Assembly (NCBI GenBank): GCA_964058845.1 | Contig: CAXKVR010000589.1 | Coordinates: 1 to 37,493 of the forward strand | Direction: 5' to 3' | Length of the DNA: 37,493 nt | DNA from: Carex sylvatica | Taxonomy: Eukaryota > Streptophyta > Magnoliopsida > Poales > Cyperaceae | Part shown: in pieces, positions 20,861 through 30,935 of the stretch | Numbering within the stretch: position 1 is the first letter of the stretch | Layout: each line of letters opens with the position of its first letter | Translations under genes and position numbers: made by a program | Notes under the pieces: model-generated | Databases searched by the model: none | Told to the model about the DNA's origin: nothing | Seen by the model: the letters and a program-made list of their open reading frames with translations, nothing else

Positions 20861-21027
20861 GAGTGCGTATCCTCTGAGATATCTCATATTTTGCGTGACC
20901 GACGTGTCCGGTGCCTATTCGGGGGCCAGTATTATTTTAGCTTTGTGATTCGTGCAGAACATATTTGAACAGTTCAGATTCCCAAAAAGTCACGCAAAAT
21001 ATGAGATATCTCACAGGATGCGAATTC
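20861..21027. mobile_element. Mutator-type MITE immediately upstream of CLC-e
   Basis: A 167-bp element with arms of about 39 bp sharing TGAGATATCTCATATTTTGC. It is flanked by a perfect 9-bp duplication, gtccagtcc (20852-20860 and 21028-21036). Same family as 13131-13311. Its left border is about 10 bp from the likely TATA element of CLC-e. Confidence 0.93.
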
Positions 21028-21347
21028 GTCCAGTCCCCTGGTCCAGCTCAAATCTGCTGCTATCCAAATGGTATAACAGGAACATGTTATTCACAATCTA
21101 GCAGTTTATCTTCACTGAGATTCGCGTATGGAAAAATCCAACGGTAGAATTTCAAAATAACAGGGTCCTGTTATTCTATTTGGATAACAGCAGATTCGGA
21201 TTCCCGTTGGTCTATCCATTTTCTTTCTTTTGTTTATTTTACCCTGTGGCACTTTTTGGAGTACCTCCCACGTGGATATTTCCGCATCACAGACTCCATT
21301 GATTAATGATTACCGTATTTTAAATATAAAATTATATGTTTTTTACT

Positions 21348-21708
21348 TAGGGCTGCACAAAAAGCTCGTAGCACGTAATTTAATTGAGTTCAATTTGAAA
21401 AAAAATTCGGTTCAAATTGAATCAATCAAGTTCAGTTCTGAAACGAATCAAATCCAGTTCAGTTCGAAATTGGTTCGAATCGAATTCAAACTGAGTTTGA
21501 CTTGGTTCAAAACTCTTATTTTTAGTTCTAAATCCTGCTTCAATTTCATACCAGTTCGGTTCGAAACTAATTCAAATCGTACCGAATCAAACTCCAACTC
21601 TTCTTTTCAGTTCAAAATCCTGCTTCAATTTCAAACCAGTTATGTTCGAAATTAGTTTGAACTCGAACTGGATTAAGTTTGATTCGGTTCGATTCGTTTG
21701 CAGCCCTA
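21348..21708. mobile_element. Terminal-inverted-repeat element, TAGGGCTGCA type
   Basis: Ends TAGGGCTGCA and TGCAGCCCTA are perfect inverted repeats of 10 bp. The interior is a long series of TTCGGTTCGAA / TTCGAACTGAA words. The open frame across it (141 codons) is an artefact of that repetition. No clear target duplication. Confidence 0.65.
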
Positions 21709-22096
21709 CTGTAAGTAGATTGTTTATCAAATTTAATATAATTTGAAAATTATTTGTAATATTAATAAAACTATAATGTTAATTTTTCAAATCATTAATT
21801 GATTGTCAGATTGCATTAAATCGATACATAATTTATCTAAAATATATGAATCTTATTATATAAATTATTTATATATCCAACAACATATCTATAAACTTCT
21901 TTCGTTATAAAAATTGTTTTGATTTGACTTAAAAGAATAATTATTAAATTATAAGATAGTTCCAACGAATTCCATCCCTTAAAAATATTAATCGTGTAAG
22001 TTTCAATCTGGATCGGCCAATTAAAACTAAGATCAAACTCAATAATTTGTGCTAACGGACCGAATTTAAACTCAAAAATTTAGGTATCTTAGAGAG

Positions 22097-22538
22097 TAGG
22101 GGTGTTCATTGGATCTAGTTGAGTCGGTTTTAAACCGAACTGAATTAGTTTGGATCAAATAGTTCGGTTTGATTTGCTTTTTAAAACTGAATTATAACTT
22201 CAATTCGGTTTGTTTCAGTTTGAAATTTTCAAAACCGAAATAACCGAACATACTGAACTTTTATATTATGAATTTGGTCCGGACCGTCCCAGTTTATTTC
22301 TTAATCAATTACTTTAAATTCTTCGATTTATTTCTTAATATACTTCAATTTATTATAAATCAATTATTTTTAAATAAAAGAAATAATATATTACGATTTG
22401 AACCGAACAAATCGAAATAAAACTTTAATTCAGTTCGGTTCAATTGTAATACTAAATTGATTCAATTCAATTCTAATTTTGAAACTGAATTATAACTTTT
22501 ATTTTGCCTAGTTCGCTTCAGTTCGATGAACACGCCTA
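22097..22538. mobile_element. hAT-type MITE, TAGGGGTGTTCA family
   Basis: Starts TAGGGGTGTTCA and ends TGAACACGCCTA. The interior is rich in GGTTTAAACCGAAC-type words. The element at 36229-36680 has the same left end and the same word set. No target duplication seen here. Confidence 0.7.
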
Positions 22539-23480
22539 TCAGGTGAAGTGATGTAAATAATGGTGATGGCATGAGAAGCCCAACATCGAGGCCTGCCAGA
22601 CAAACGGCCCATTGAATTCCTTTTTCTTTCGAACTAGGCCTGATATTTTTTTGGGCCTGTTGGAGCCTCAGGGGTGGCTGTGTTCCAAAATAATGCGCTA
22701 TGTAAACATTTTCTGAAATTTAACAATATTTTACCGTGTCAACTTGTACATGTAGTAACCGTGTAACAAGTGCAATAGAAATAAATGCATAATGGATAAC
22801 AAAAAACTTGATGTGCCAAATGTTCCATCAGGCAAAATTTCCCATGTTCCCAATTTGTAACATTTTTTTCCCATATCTATTATTTCAAACTTAAAATGCA
22901 TTCTTCAAGATTAACCAAATTATTTTTCTCAAGTGAATGACAAGCTGGTGTGTAGTTCATTACTCAAAAGAGAGAATAGCAATTATCAAACCAAATCATT
23001 CTTTCAAACTACATATAGATACAACAAAAGCCTTATAATACATGCTAGAGCATTTTTTTTCACAAAAGTTTTTCCACAGATTATATACAGTGATTTATTC
23101 AAACAACAGAAAAACAATATAATACAATACCAGTTTAGGCATTCACACAATCACTGCTGGATAGCACATTATTACACAACATATTTACTCTAGGCTCGTC
23201 TCTGATTCGATTGAAACAGGGTAGGCTCCTTCCCATCTAATCCACCCAACCCCAATTTGATGGCCCGGATCGCACCACATCCTATCTATCGATTTAGATT
23301 TAGGTAGCCAAGGAAGCAGTGAGATCTAGGCCCTGTGACAAGTATTGGATGGATGTAAATTTGATGGGAATGCTCCCACCAATTCTACACAAACAAGAGA
23401 GGAGGCAGAGGATATACTCAATCATCGGATATAATTACATTATAATTACGCACAACCAAGCATAGTTTAGACGGATCATC
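22539..23480. other. Region downstream of PHO2, probable 3' UTR and spacer
   Basis: The PHO2 stop codon is at 23481-23483 on the minus strand. A minus-strand AATAAA (plus-strand TTTATT at 23094-23099) is a possible poly(A) signal. No other gene is visible. Confidence 0.45.
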
Positions 23481-26400
23481 TCAACCCAAAATCGGTGCTA
23501 ATGGGTTGGATTGGTTGAAATCTATACCCATCTCGGTGAAGGTTGAAACAAGCTTGGGTAAAAGCTTTGCGAGCATCAACTTGAAACCCGTTGAGCAACT
23601 TTTGTGATGACCCCCTGAAAGTTCTCCATTGCCACACATAGAACCAACTTGTGCACCATCTAAATAAGCCTTGCATGCATTGATGATTTGTGGGGCATGA
23701 CAAGTAAAATGTTCTCTAACAAAATCTTCAAAATGCTGCATTTTACCAAAAAATGAAAAAAGAGGTTCAAATATGAACTTTAATAAGAAAAAGGGCTGAC
23801 AACTATTGTTTCTAAACATAACATTAAAAAAATATTAATTGCAACTCTGCCGTAACATTAAACATAACAGTAAAATGTTCTCTAACTGCAGCTATTGTTT
23901 GTAAACATAACATTAAAAAAGGGTTCAAATTTGGATAACTGACTTATTGCAACTAACTTTCAGTTAAAACTGGCAAACTGCAACAAATCTTTTTTTTTTT
24001 CTTTTTTCCTTTTGAGGAAAGATTGGAGGTTCACAAAGGATCCCCCATCCAGGTTTCGAACCTACAACCTCTTGCATACATGACATTGCCTTTGCCACTG
24101 GACCAAAGGCTGGTTCTCTAATCTTGGGTGTGTTATTTGCAACTATTATAAAGCATTGTTTATAATTTCGCAAAAGCCTAAAAAGGAAGGAAATTACCTT
24201 AGGTGGCTTCTGTATGACGTAGATCATGGACTTGCATGATAGTAGAAATGCATTTTCATTGTAAGTTATAGAATTCTTTTCGCCATCTGCTCTGCCAATC
24301 TGCTTGTCGTACCCTGCCTCGTTGAAATACGGCTTGTCATTAAGAACAAGGGCTTGAAGGGATAACAGCACCTGAAGTACAGTTGAGCTCTTTGGGTCCC
24401 ACACTTCAGTGCCAGACCCAGTCCATGTATTGAGGAGACTGAGGCAGACCTTTCCCGATTCATACAGGTTCGGGTTCAGCCGTAGACCACCTGAGTGGTA
24501 GTGTACCAACTGCACAACAAAATATTCTGGTATTAGATATATGACATTGTATGTCATGTACCATACCTGACAGCTTAAATTGATTGTTCCAATTTCCTTT
24601 TTATGGTTTATACTTGGTTGACTTGGAGTGTCACATAAACAGTTGAGTAGTTGAGTAGAACCTTATTCTTTGAGAAATCTTACTCTGTCATTTTCTTAAT
24701 TTTTCTTGATCTTAATAAAAATAAAGGGTGAAAAAATAAAATTACCGGCGGCTCATGGGGATAATCAGCAGGAAAGAAAATATCAAAGAAAAATAAGCTG
24801 TCATGGTAAGGTGTTCCTGCGGCACCAATTATGCATGCCCTGAGTAGATCCATTCTTTCTTCGTACGCTCTCACATAAATACTCTCTGTATTAGTTGACA
24901 ACAAATTACAGTTACTAAGCTAATTGATGTACTTGTAAGCAATAGAAATGCCGAAATCACTGCTAACACTAAAAAGAGAGGCACAAGAGTTGTTGGAAAC
25001 CTAACGTACCAGGTAGGTTATTTTCTAAGATGGTCCATTCATGTTGAATCTTCCTCAGCCAACCTTTCTTCACCTAAAGATAAAAGGAAAAACACAACAG
25101 AATTTAGTTCCACCAACCAAAGTTTTGCTCAATTTTTTGTATTTTATATCTTACGATTATCAGACTAGATATATTTGAATTAACACACAAAGAACTTGCA
25201 AAATTACCTGAGCTGATCCCATGTGATTGATAAAATGATGGTTAGAGCACTCATCAATGACATCAAACTGCTTGGTCTCTCTCGGCTTATCACCATTCAA
25301 TGGCAGGTTAGCATTCTCACTAGGTATAGGCAGTTCATTCTGCAACTTCAAGGGTTCGTGCTTAGCAATCTCATCTGCATCCGACTGCCGCTCAATTGAC
25401 CCCACAACCAGGTGATTAGTTTCTTCTTTCACCTAAATGGAACACATCATTGGTCACATGTCAAATCAGAGAAAAACATGCATTACTGATAAAAGAGGAG
25501 AAAGGATAAAGGGATAGTACCGAGCCAGAAGAGTTTGAGTGGGTACGACCAAATATGCCGGAAAGGAAATCAAAGGCGGCCTTTGGAAAAAGACGTGCCG
25601 TGGCGTTTCTCAAGGACTCTACACGATCATAACTGGTATCATCCCGTACCATTGGCCCATCATGTGACCCTTGTTTCTCTCGTTCATCAGTGAAGGTAGT
25701 GGAGTCTGTGGCACTTGGAACTTCCTCACTTACTGGTGGGGGCTTAACAATGTCAAGTAGCCTTTCTAGACCACATATTTCGAAAGGATCAACCTAAAAT
25801 GTTTGAGAATTTAAATAAATCAATTAGTAAATATATAATTTATCCATCATACTGTAACATCCATAGTATCATGCCAGTATTTTACCAGACATTAGTGGTT
25901 ATGAATAAACAGCTATGCACCAAGCAACCAACTAAACCATGAATAAACAATTAAAAATGGAAACAAGTTATAATCTAATCCTTTCTCTCTCTCTTTTTGA
26001 TGGCAAACCAAGCTAATTCCAACTGCAGAATGAGAAAGTGTGATATACCTTAGATAAAAGCCCATTGGCCCATTTCACTTCGACACCACCTTCTTTGTAC
26101 CCTACAAAATTCCCAAAGCATGACAAGTAATCAAACGCGCTCTTTGCTTCATCCACTTTTACCGAACTTGGAACCAATCTCACCACCACCTCGCCAACAC
26201 AAAATGAGAAATCGGGGTGCTCCACCAACTCATATGCACTCACGGTCTCCTCCTTTGCATCCCCGATGAATCCACCTTGATTTCTACCCCACTTGACTGT
26301 CACTGTCCTTTCTAGTGCGTCGACCTTTTGCACAACTCCCACACGCTGAAATTTTGCTACACATGCCTCCTCTGATGCGATGGCCTTTTCAAGAACAAAT

Positions 26401-27374
26401 TGGTCAGGCCAAAAGTCATGGTCACCCAAATTGCTAACAGGAGTGAGGGTTCGCGGGTCTAGCCCAACTGAAACTAACCCATTTTGCCACAGAACATCAA
26501 CTGTGGTTTTTGTTTTTGAAACTGTGAAGATGCCTCTGCTCCCTTGGCCATAATTTTTTGCCATTTTAACACAGCTCTTTGGGTCACCAGCCAAAGCAAC
26601 ATCGAGAAGAGTGCACCAATCACCGAGCTGCCAATTTGCATACTGGAAGCAGGAAAACAAGGTAAGGTTATTTGGCTCTTGGAAGGAGGGTGGGATAGGG
26701 TCGGTTTTGCAACTTCCCCAAACACGGGACAGTGAGGAGATCCAATAGACCTGCACGATACCAGCCTCGGCAGAACAAACAGTACCCTCATCAGAGTTCT
26801 TGAAACCCCAATCGCCACACAGCCATTTTGCGGTCTTTGAGACGGTACGGGCGGTCTTCATCCTGACACGTTGCCCCGGATAGTAAAACTGTACCATTTC
26901 TTCGTACCAGCCAGGCATGACAGGTTCCAGCATCTCTGAGTCCCTCACCAGTACTTCGCACTTTGTGCCATCATTGAACACAATTTTGACCAAGTCAATG
27001 ACCTGATTGACTCGCCCAATCCAGGAGCCCATGATGACATAGTCGCCAGCCATGAAAGACCTAACCCTCGCAAGCTTCTTCGAGTTGACACCTCTTGTGA
27101 TCTCCCCAGATTGGGTTTCTAAGTCCACAACCATGTCTAGGTCAACCACACGGCCGAGTTGACCTGATGGGTCAGAGATGTGAGAAATGATGTCACCATG
27201 TGAAAACCCTCTTTCAAATGAGAGAAAATCATCAATCTTAAGAATGCTTTCATCGAGGCTTGATAGTATGTTTTGTGCGTGGCTGCCGAAAAAAATCTCT
27301 CTCTCTCCAAGCTCTTCACTATCACTTGACTCAGTGTACTCATCGGTGTCAGAATCAATCATGAACAGATCCAT
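23481..27374 (-). CDS. PHO2: PHO2 / UBC24, E2 ubiquitin-conjugating enzyme of phosphate homeostasis, seven coding exons
   Basis: Large E2 (E2/E3-like) enzyme that targets phosphate transporters and PHO1 for degradation in endomembranes. Coding exons 26049-27374, 25521-25793, 25208-25432, 25010-25073, 24746-24885, 24198-24509 and 23481-23735 join in phase to 864 residues, in the family range. The N-terminal ~530 residues are the long region typical of PHO2, starting MDLFMIDSDTDEYTESSDSE. The UBC domain spans about 610-760, with HYHSGGLRLNPNLY and catalytic Cys698 in GKVCLSLLNTW. The start at 27374 is chosen because the only upstream in-frame ATG (27476) lies inside the leader intron. The gene is told apart from other large E2s by five miR399 sites in its leader. 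The last intron carries a SINE. Confidence 0.95.
23990..24118 (-). mobile_element. tRNA-derived SINE in the last PHO2 intron
   Basis: On the minus strand: A-box-like GGTCCAGTGGCAAAGG, then B box GGTTCGAAACC (24052-24062), then an A-rich 3' end. The head matches the SINE at 1235-1384. The orientation is the same as PHO2. A target duplication is uncertain (caaatctt / ctaatctt at best). Confidence 0.8.
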
Positions 27375-27783
27375 TTTGCTGTTCTTTTTTCTTCTCTTTG
27401 TTTCTAATTCTTTTTTCAGTTGTATGGTATTGCCCTCCAACAATGTTATAAGATACAAATATTTCCTGGAAAGCAAATATAAAAATGATGAGGAACATGA
27501 AATAATTTATACTTCAGGGAGTGATATAAGGTAATGTTTGGTTCAAATTTAAGTTTTGAATAAAAGCACATATCATACCACTATTCCTCAACCAAACACA
27601 GCATGATAACAATAATTATAAACTATAGAGGAAAATACTGACCTTTTTCTTGTGCTTTCTTTGCTCGACAGTTCCAATTGAGGTCCAACACAGAACAAAG
27701 TCGAAGAGGAAGATGATAATAAACCAGAATAATTTCAGATAAAACAATGGATAAGATAAAAGTGTGTAGATTTAACACACTAT

Positions 27784-27804
27784 TGCCAAAGGAGATTTGC
27801 CCAA
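27784..27804 (-). promoter_or_regulatory. miR399 target site 5 (3'-most in the mRNA)
   Basis: Perfect core TGCCAAAGGAGATTTGCCC on the plus strand, followed by AA. It lies 141 bp before the end of leader exon 2. Confidence 0.93.
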
Positions 27805-27839
27805 AAGGGGTAGCACACAACAATTAGATAGTTACCTAC

Positions 27840-27860
27840 TGCCAAAGGAGATTTGCCCAG
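27840..27860 (-). promoter_or_regulatory. miR399 target site 4
   Basis: Perfect core TGCCAAAGGAGATTTGCCC on the plus strand, followed by AG as in site 1. Confidence 0.93.
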
Positions 27861-27886
27861 AGAGCAAAATTAATAGAAAAAGCTAA

Positions 27887-27906
27887 TGCCAAAGGAGATT
27901 TCCCAG
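27887..27906 (-). promoter_or_regulatory. miR399 target site 3, with one base missing
   Basis: The plus strand reads TGCCAAAGGAGATTTCCCAG, lacking the G before CCC. Seed pairing and the cleavage position are kept. The 3' half is out of register by one. Confidence 0.85.
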
Positions 27907-27986
27907 AGAAAACAGATAAGATATTTCTAATTCTTGCTTGTCGATGATGGATACCTTATGATATATAGTGGTAAAAGGATAGTAAA

Positions 27987-28007
27987 TGCCAAAGGAGATT
28001 TGTCCCA
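27987..28007 (-). promoter_or_regulatory. miR399 target site 2, with one extra base
   Basis: The plus strand reads TGCCAAAGGAGATTTGTCCC: one T inserted against the core. Pairing to the miRNA 5' half is intact. The 3' half would carry a one-base bulge. Confidence 0.85.
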
Positions 28008-28022
28008 AATTGGGAGAGGTTT

Positions 28023-28043
28023 TGCCAAAGGAGATTTGCCCAG
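28023..28043 (-). promoter_or_regulatory. miR399 target site 1 (5'-most in the mRNA)
   Basis: The plus strand reads TGCCAAAGGAGATTTGCCC, the miR399 core itself, so the PHO2 mRNA carries its exact complement. Known family rule: miR399 binds several sites in the PHO2 5' UTR. Confidence 0.93.
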
Positions 28044-28281
28044 AAAAGAGAAAGAGAGACACAATTTGCTGGTTTGTGAAAGTCACTTCAGGTGCCGAGT
28101 TGGGATAGTGAATGATTTGACCTAGCACAATTGTACTTTCAGATGGTTCCCTATTTCTCTCTTTCTTTCTTTTCAAAGATGTAGCCTTCACAAGTAAGAA
28201 ATTTGAGATAATTTTGCCTTCTCAAACCACAAATCCTGAAAAACAAAAGCATACAAAAGAAATAAGAATTAGAAGTGCCTG

Positions 28282-29250
28282 GATGAGATTTAAATTGAGT
28301 AATATGTTAAATTACAATTAGTGACATGCTGAAGTGAAATTGTTTTCCTTCATGATCAAATATCAAAGAAAGAAAGTATGTTTCTAATAACTATGGAAAC
28401 TGAAAATAATATAACACCAAACTGAACAGAAACGTATGAACTGGTAAATATATATATTTAAAAAAATATCATAATATAAAATCTGTTAAATCACTGTTAC
28501 ATATTAGGACACATGATCTGAGTTAATCATCAGACAACTACACAATGGTCACACAAAAGAGGGAAAAAAATTCAGCAATGAAAACCATTGAGCTTTTATC
28601 AGAAACCAAGCTGAAGTAACTAAATTTTTAACATGTGATTTAATTAACACAAATTGCAAATTTGAACACAATTTTTAAAACACGGTAACTAATTTGTTGC
28701 CTTTAGTTTGACGACAAGAATTCACCGGAAAACCAACTAATTTGTTGCCTTTAATTTCATTCCTAATTGAAGACATTTTTTACAACAAGTCACATAACAC
28801 AGAAACTAACTACGCGATGAGATTTAAATTGATTAATATGTTAAATTACAATTAGTGACATGCTGAAGTGAAATTTTTTTCCTTCATGATCAAATATTAT
28901 TAAAAGAAAGTATTTTTCTAATAACTATGGAAACTGAAAATAATGCACAAAAGATCTTACACTGATAAATATAACACCAAACTGAGCAGAAACATATGAT
29001 ATCAGTTAATCAGACAACTAACTACGCGATGGTAACACAAAAAGGGGGGGAAAATTCAGCAATGAAAACATTGAGCTTTTATCAGAAACCAAGCTCAAGT
29101 AACTAAATTTTCAAAACACGGGAGACGAATTTGTTGCTTTTCCTTTTTGAGAGAAGTTGTAATTTCGGATATTCCTACTTGGAAGACATTTAGAAAGAAG
29201 TTGGACATTTTTTACAACAAGTCACATAACACAGAAACTAACAAACGCGG
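28282..29250. repeat. Imperfect tandem duplication in PHO2 leader intron 1
   Basis: Blocks in 28282-28810 recur in the same order in 28816-29250. Examples are GATGAGATTTAAATTGA (28282, 28816), GACATGCTGAAGTGAAATT, ATTCAGCAATGAAAAC, GAGCTTTTATCAGAAACC and CAAGTCACATAACACAG. The offset is 534 bp at the left and shrinks to about 430 at the right through indels. Confidence 0.88.
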
Positions 29251-29602
29251 ATCAGGATTTCCAAGCGAAACAAAAATTCCCGCGAAAAAAGTAAGTATGA
29301 GAGATCACACCTTTCCCGCGCAATCATCTTTAGCAGATTAACCTACTGAATCGAATCCCGAGTTGTTCATGCTGTACAGAAGTAGCGGTTCAACCATTGG
29401 TAGACTTCAATTCTTCTTCCTCCTCTTTTAAGAAACTTACCTCGCCTTCTCTCTCTCTCTCTCTCTCTCTCTCTTTCGGTTCTCTTTACTGTGTATGGAG
29501 GTGGGGATGGATATAGTGGAGGCAAAAGAGAAAAGACAGCGCAGGAATTTTAGATCCCTGAGGCGGGTACAGAACTACAGATTAAGGATTGGAAATGGAA
29601 TG

Positions 29603-29612
29603 GATATATATC
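29603..29612 (-). promoter_or_regulatory. TATA-like element of PHO2
   Basis: GATATATATC, a self-complementary TATA-type motif about 30 bp upstream of the inferred leader start. Confidence 0.4.
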
Positions 29613-29667
29613 ACTTTTCTTCATTCCGTGTTTATCCCAAATATAAAATTCCTCATAATTTATACCG

Positions 29668-29821
29668 GTAAATAAGTATATTTACGGTTTGAGATTAAAT
29701 CTCAACCGGTTTGGGGGCAGTATTCTTTGACTTTGAGATTCGTGCCAAGTTAAAAAGCACGGTCCAGATCTAGTAATTGTAAAAGATTTCCTTATCAGGT
29801 ATTGGAGAGGATGTGAATTTC
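29668..29821. mobile_element. Mutator-type MITE copy in the PHO2 upstream region, truncated
   Basis: Shares TACGGTTTGAGATTAAATCT, TTTGAGATTCGTGCCAAGTT, TAGTAATTGTAAAAGATT and TATTGGAGAGGATGTGAATT with 36734-36921. The left end is missing. It lies about 60-220 bp upstream of the PHO2 TATA-like element. Confidence 0.8.
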
Positions 29822-29848
29822 TAATATGCTCCACATCTTTCTTTTTTT

Positions 29849-30134
29849 CATTTTTAAAGTTCAAACAGTTCGATCCGAATCGCTCAATATGATATTCATA
29901 ATAAAATATTTTTAGAGACTAAATTTTATATTTTTTAGAACTTTTTTACTATTTTTGTACATAGGTACAATATCACTTTTTTGAATGATCTGAAATCTCC
30001 TTAAAACAGTGATTTTGTATTTATCTAAAAAATAGTAAAAACATTCTAAAAAATATAAAATTTAGTCTCCAAGTATATTTTATTATGAAAATCATGTTAA
30101 ATAGTTTGAATTGATTGTTTAAATTTTGAAAACA
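29849..30134. mobile_element. GCTCAACATGAT palindromic MITE upstream of PHO2
   Basis: Arms AAACAGTTCGATCCGAATCG then CTCAATATGAT, and ATCATGTTAAATAGTTTGAA then TTGATTGTTT, mirror each other. The centre has AGTGATTTTGTATTTATC and its complement. Same family as 17452-17737. Confidence 0.8.
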
Positions 30135-30228
30135 AAAATAAAGAATGTACAATATATTAGAGCCCAAAATCATAGTGCATTTGAACACTACTCATATGTC
30201 TTTAGTGGGGTGTAGAGTGGGAAAAATG

Positions 30229-30640
30229 GCACGCCGGAGCCGATTCTGTCACGGAACGGCACGGTACGGATGTCAGATACGTGTCGTGCCTCACGTGTTC
30301 CGTGCCGTGATCATTCGCGTGCTGTGACCAATTGTTAGCAAAGAAGACACGGCAAGGAAATTATCTTCGTCACAGCACGGAACACGGCACGGAACGGGAG
30401 AAGGTAGGAGACTAGGAGCACCGATTTGGTCACGGCACGACTTGATCACGGCACGCGAGTCACGGCATGACTTGGTCACGACACGACTTGATCACGGCAC
30501 ACGAGTCACGGCGTGACTCGCATGCCGTGACCACCCCTCATGATTTTGGTCACGGCACGGCACGTGAAAAACTAACTTGGTCATGGTACGGCACGTGACC
30601 AAAATCACGGCGTGTTAGTCACAACACGACACAGTACGTT
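30229..30640. repeat. GC-rich degenerate GGCACG/GTCACG repeat block
   Basis: About 400 bp of imperfect short repeats (GTCACGGCACGACTTG, GATCACGGCACG, CGAGTCACGGC) in both orientations, inside AT-rich DNA. It is related to 8503-8725. No transposon ends recognised. Confidence 0.8.
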
Positions 30641-30679
30641 TTTTCTTTAGCGAATTAACCATATTAGAAATTTATATCT

Positions 30680-30935
30680 TTATTTTAAAATTTCAAACAA
30701 TTAAATCATTTCGCTCAACATAAACTTGCATGGAAATGTATTTCGAGATCAAATTTTACTTTTTTAGAAACTTTTTATTATATTTTTAGATAGATGGAAA
30801 ATCACATGATTTGAAGATCCTTGAACATTTACAATAGTGATTTTCTATCTAAACAAATAACAAAAAATATTAAAAAAAAATATAAAATTTGTTGTTCAAG
30901 TAGATAGTCAAGTTATCTGAATTCGAAATATAAAG
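30680..30935. mobile_element. GCTCAACATGAT palindromic MITE, diverged copy
   Basis: Has TTTCAAACAATTAAATCATT then TCGCTCAACATAA, a central GTGATTTTCTATCT with its inverted partner, and AAATTTGTTGTTCAAGTAGA. The right arm is eroded. Confidence 0.65.

Larger units (their letters stand above)
27375..29575 (-). promoter_or_regulatory. PHO2: PHO2 5' leader: three exons, two introns, no AUG
   Basis: On the minus strand: leader exon 1 from about 29575 to 29441 (donor GGCGAG|GTAAGT), intron 28236-29440, leader exon 2 28235-27643 (acceptor TTTTTCAG, donor AAAAAG|GTCAGT), intron 27466-27642, then 27465-27375 before the start codon. Exon 1 has a long GA/CT repeat (29448-29476). The five miR399 sites are all in exon 2. 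I find no ATG in any of the three spliced parts, so no upstream ORF. The start of transcription is inferred from a TATA-like element at 29603-29612. Confidence 0.75.

Noticed and set aside
21230..21655. 141-codon plus-strand open frame rich in Asn, Ser, Phe and Lys
   Set aside because: It arises from the repeated TTCGGTTCGAA words of a terminal-inverted-repeat element.
23990..24118. A functional tRNA gene
   Set aside because: A and B boxes are present but no cloverleaf closes, and an A-rich tail follows. It is a SINE.
27784..28043. MIR399 precursor genes on the plus strand, since the miR399 sequence itself is read there
   Set aside because: No partner miRNA-star arm is present near any copy. 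The minus-strand PHO2 leader explains all five as target sites.
29167..29174. GGATATTC, a P1BS-like (GNATATNC) phosphate-response element in the PHO2 leader intron
   Set aside because: The motif is short and common by chance in AT-rich DNA, and PHO2 is mainly controlled through miR399.
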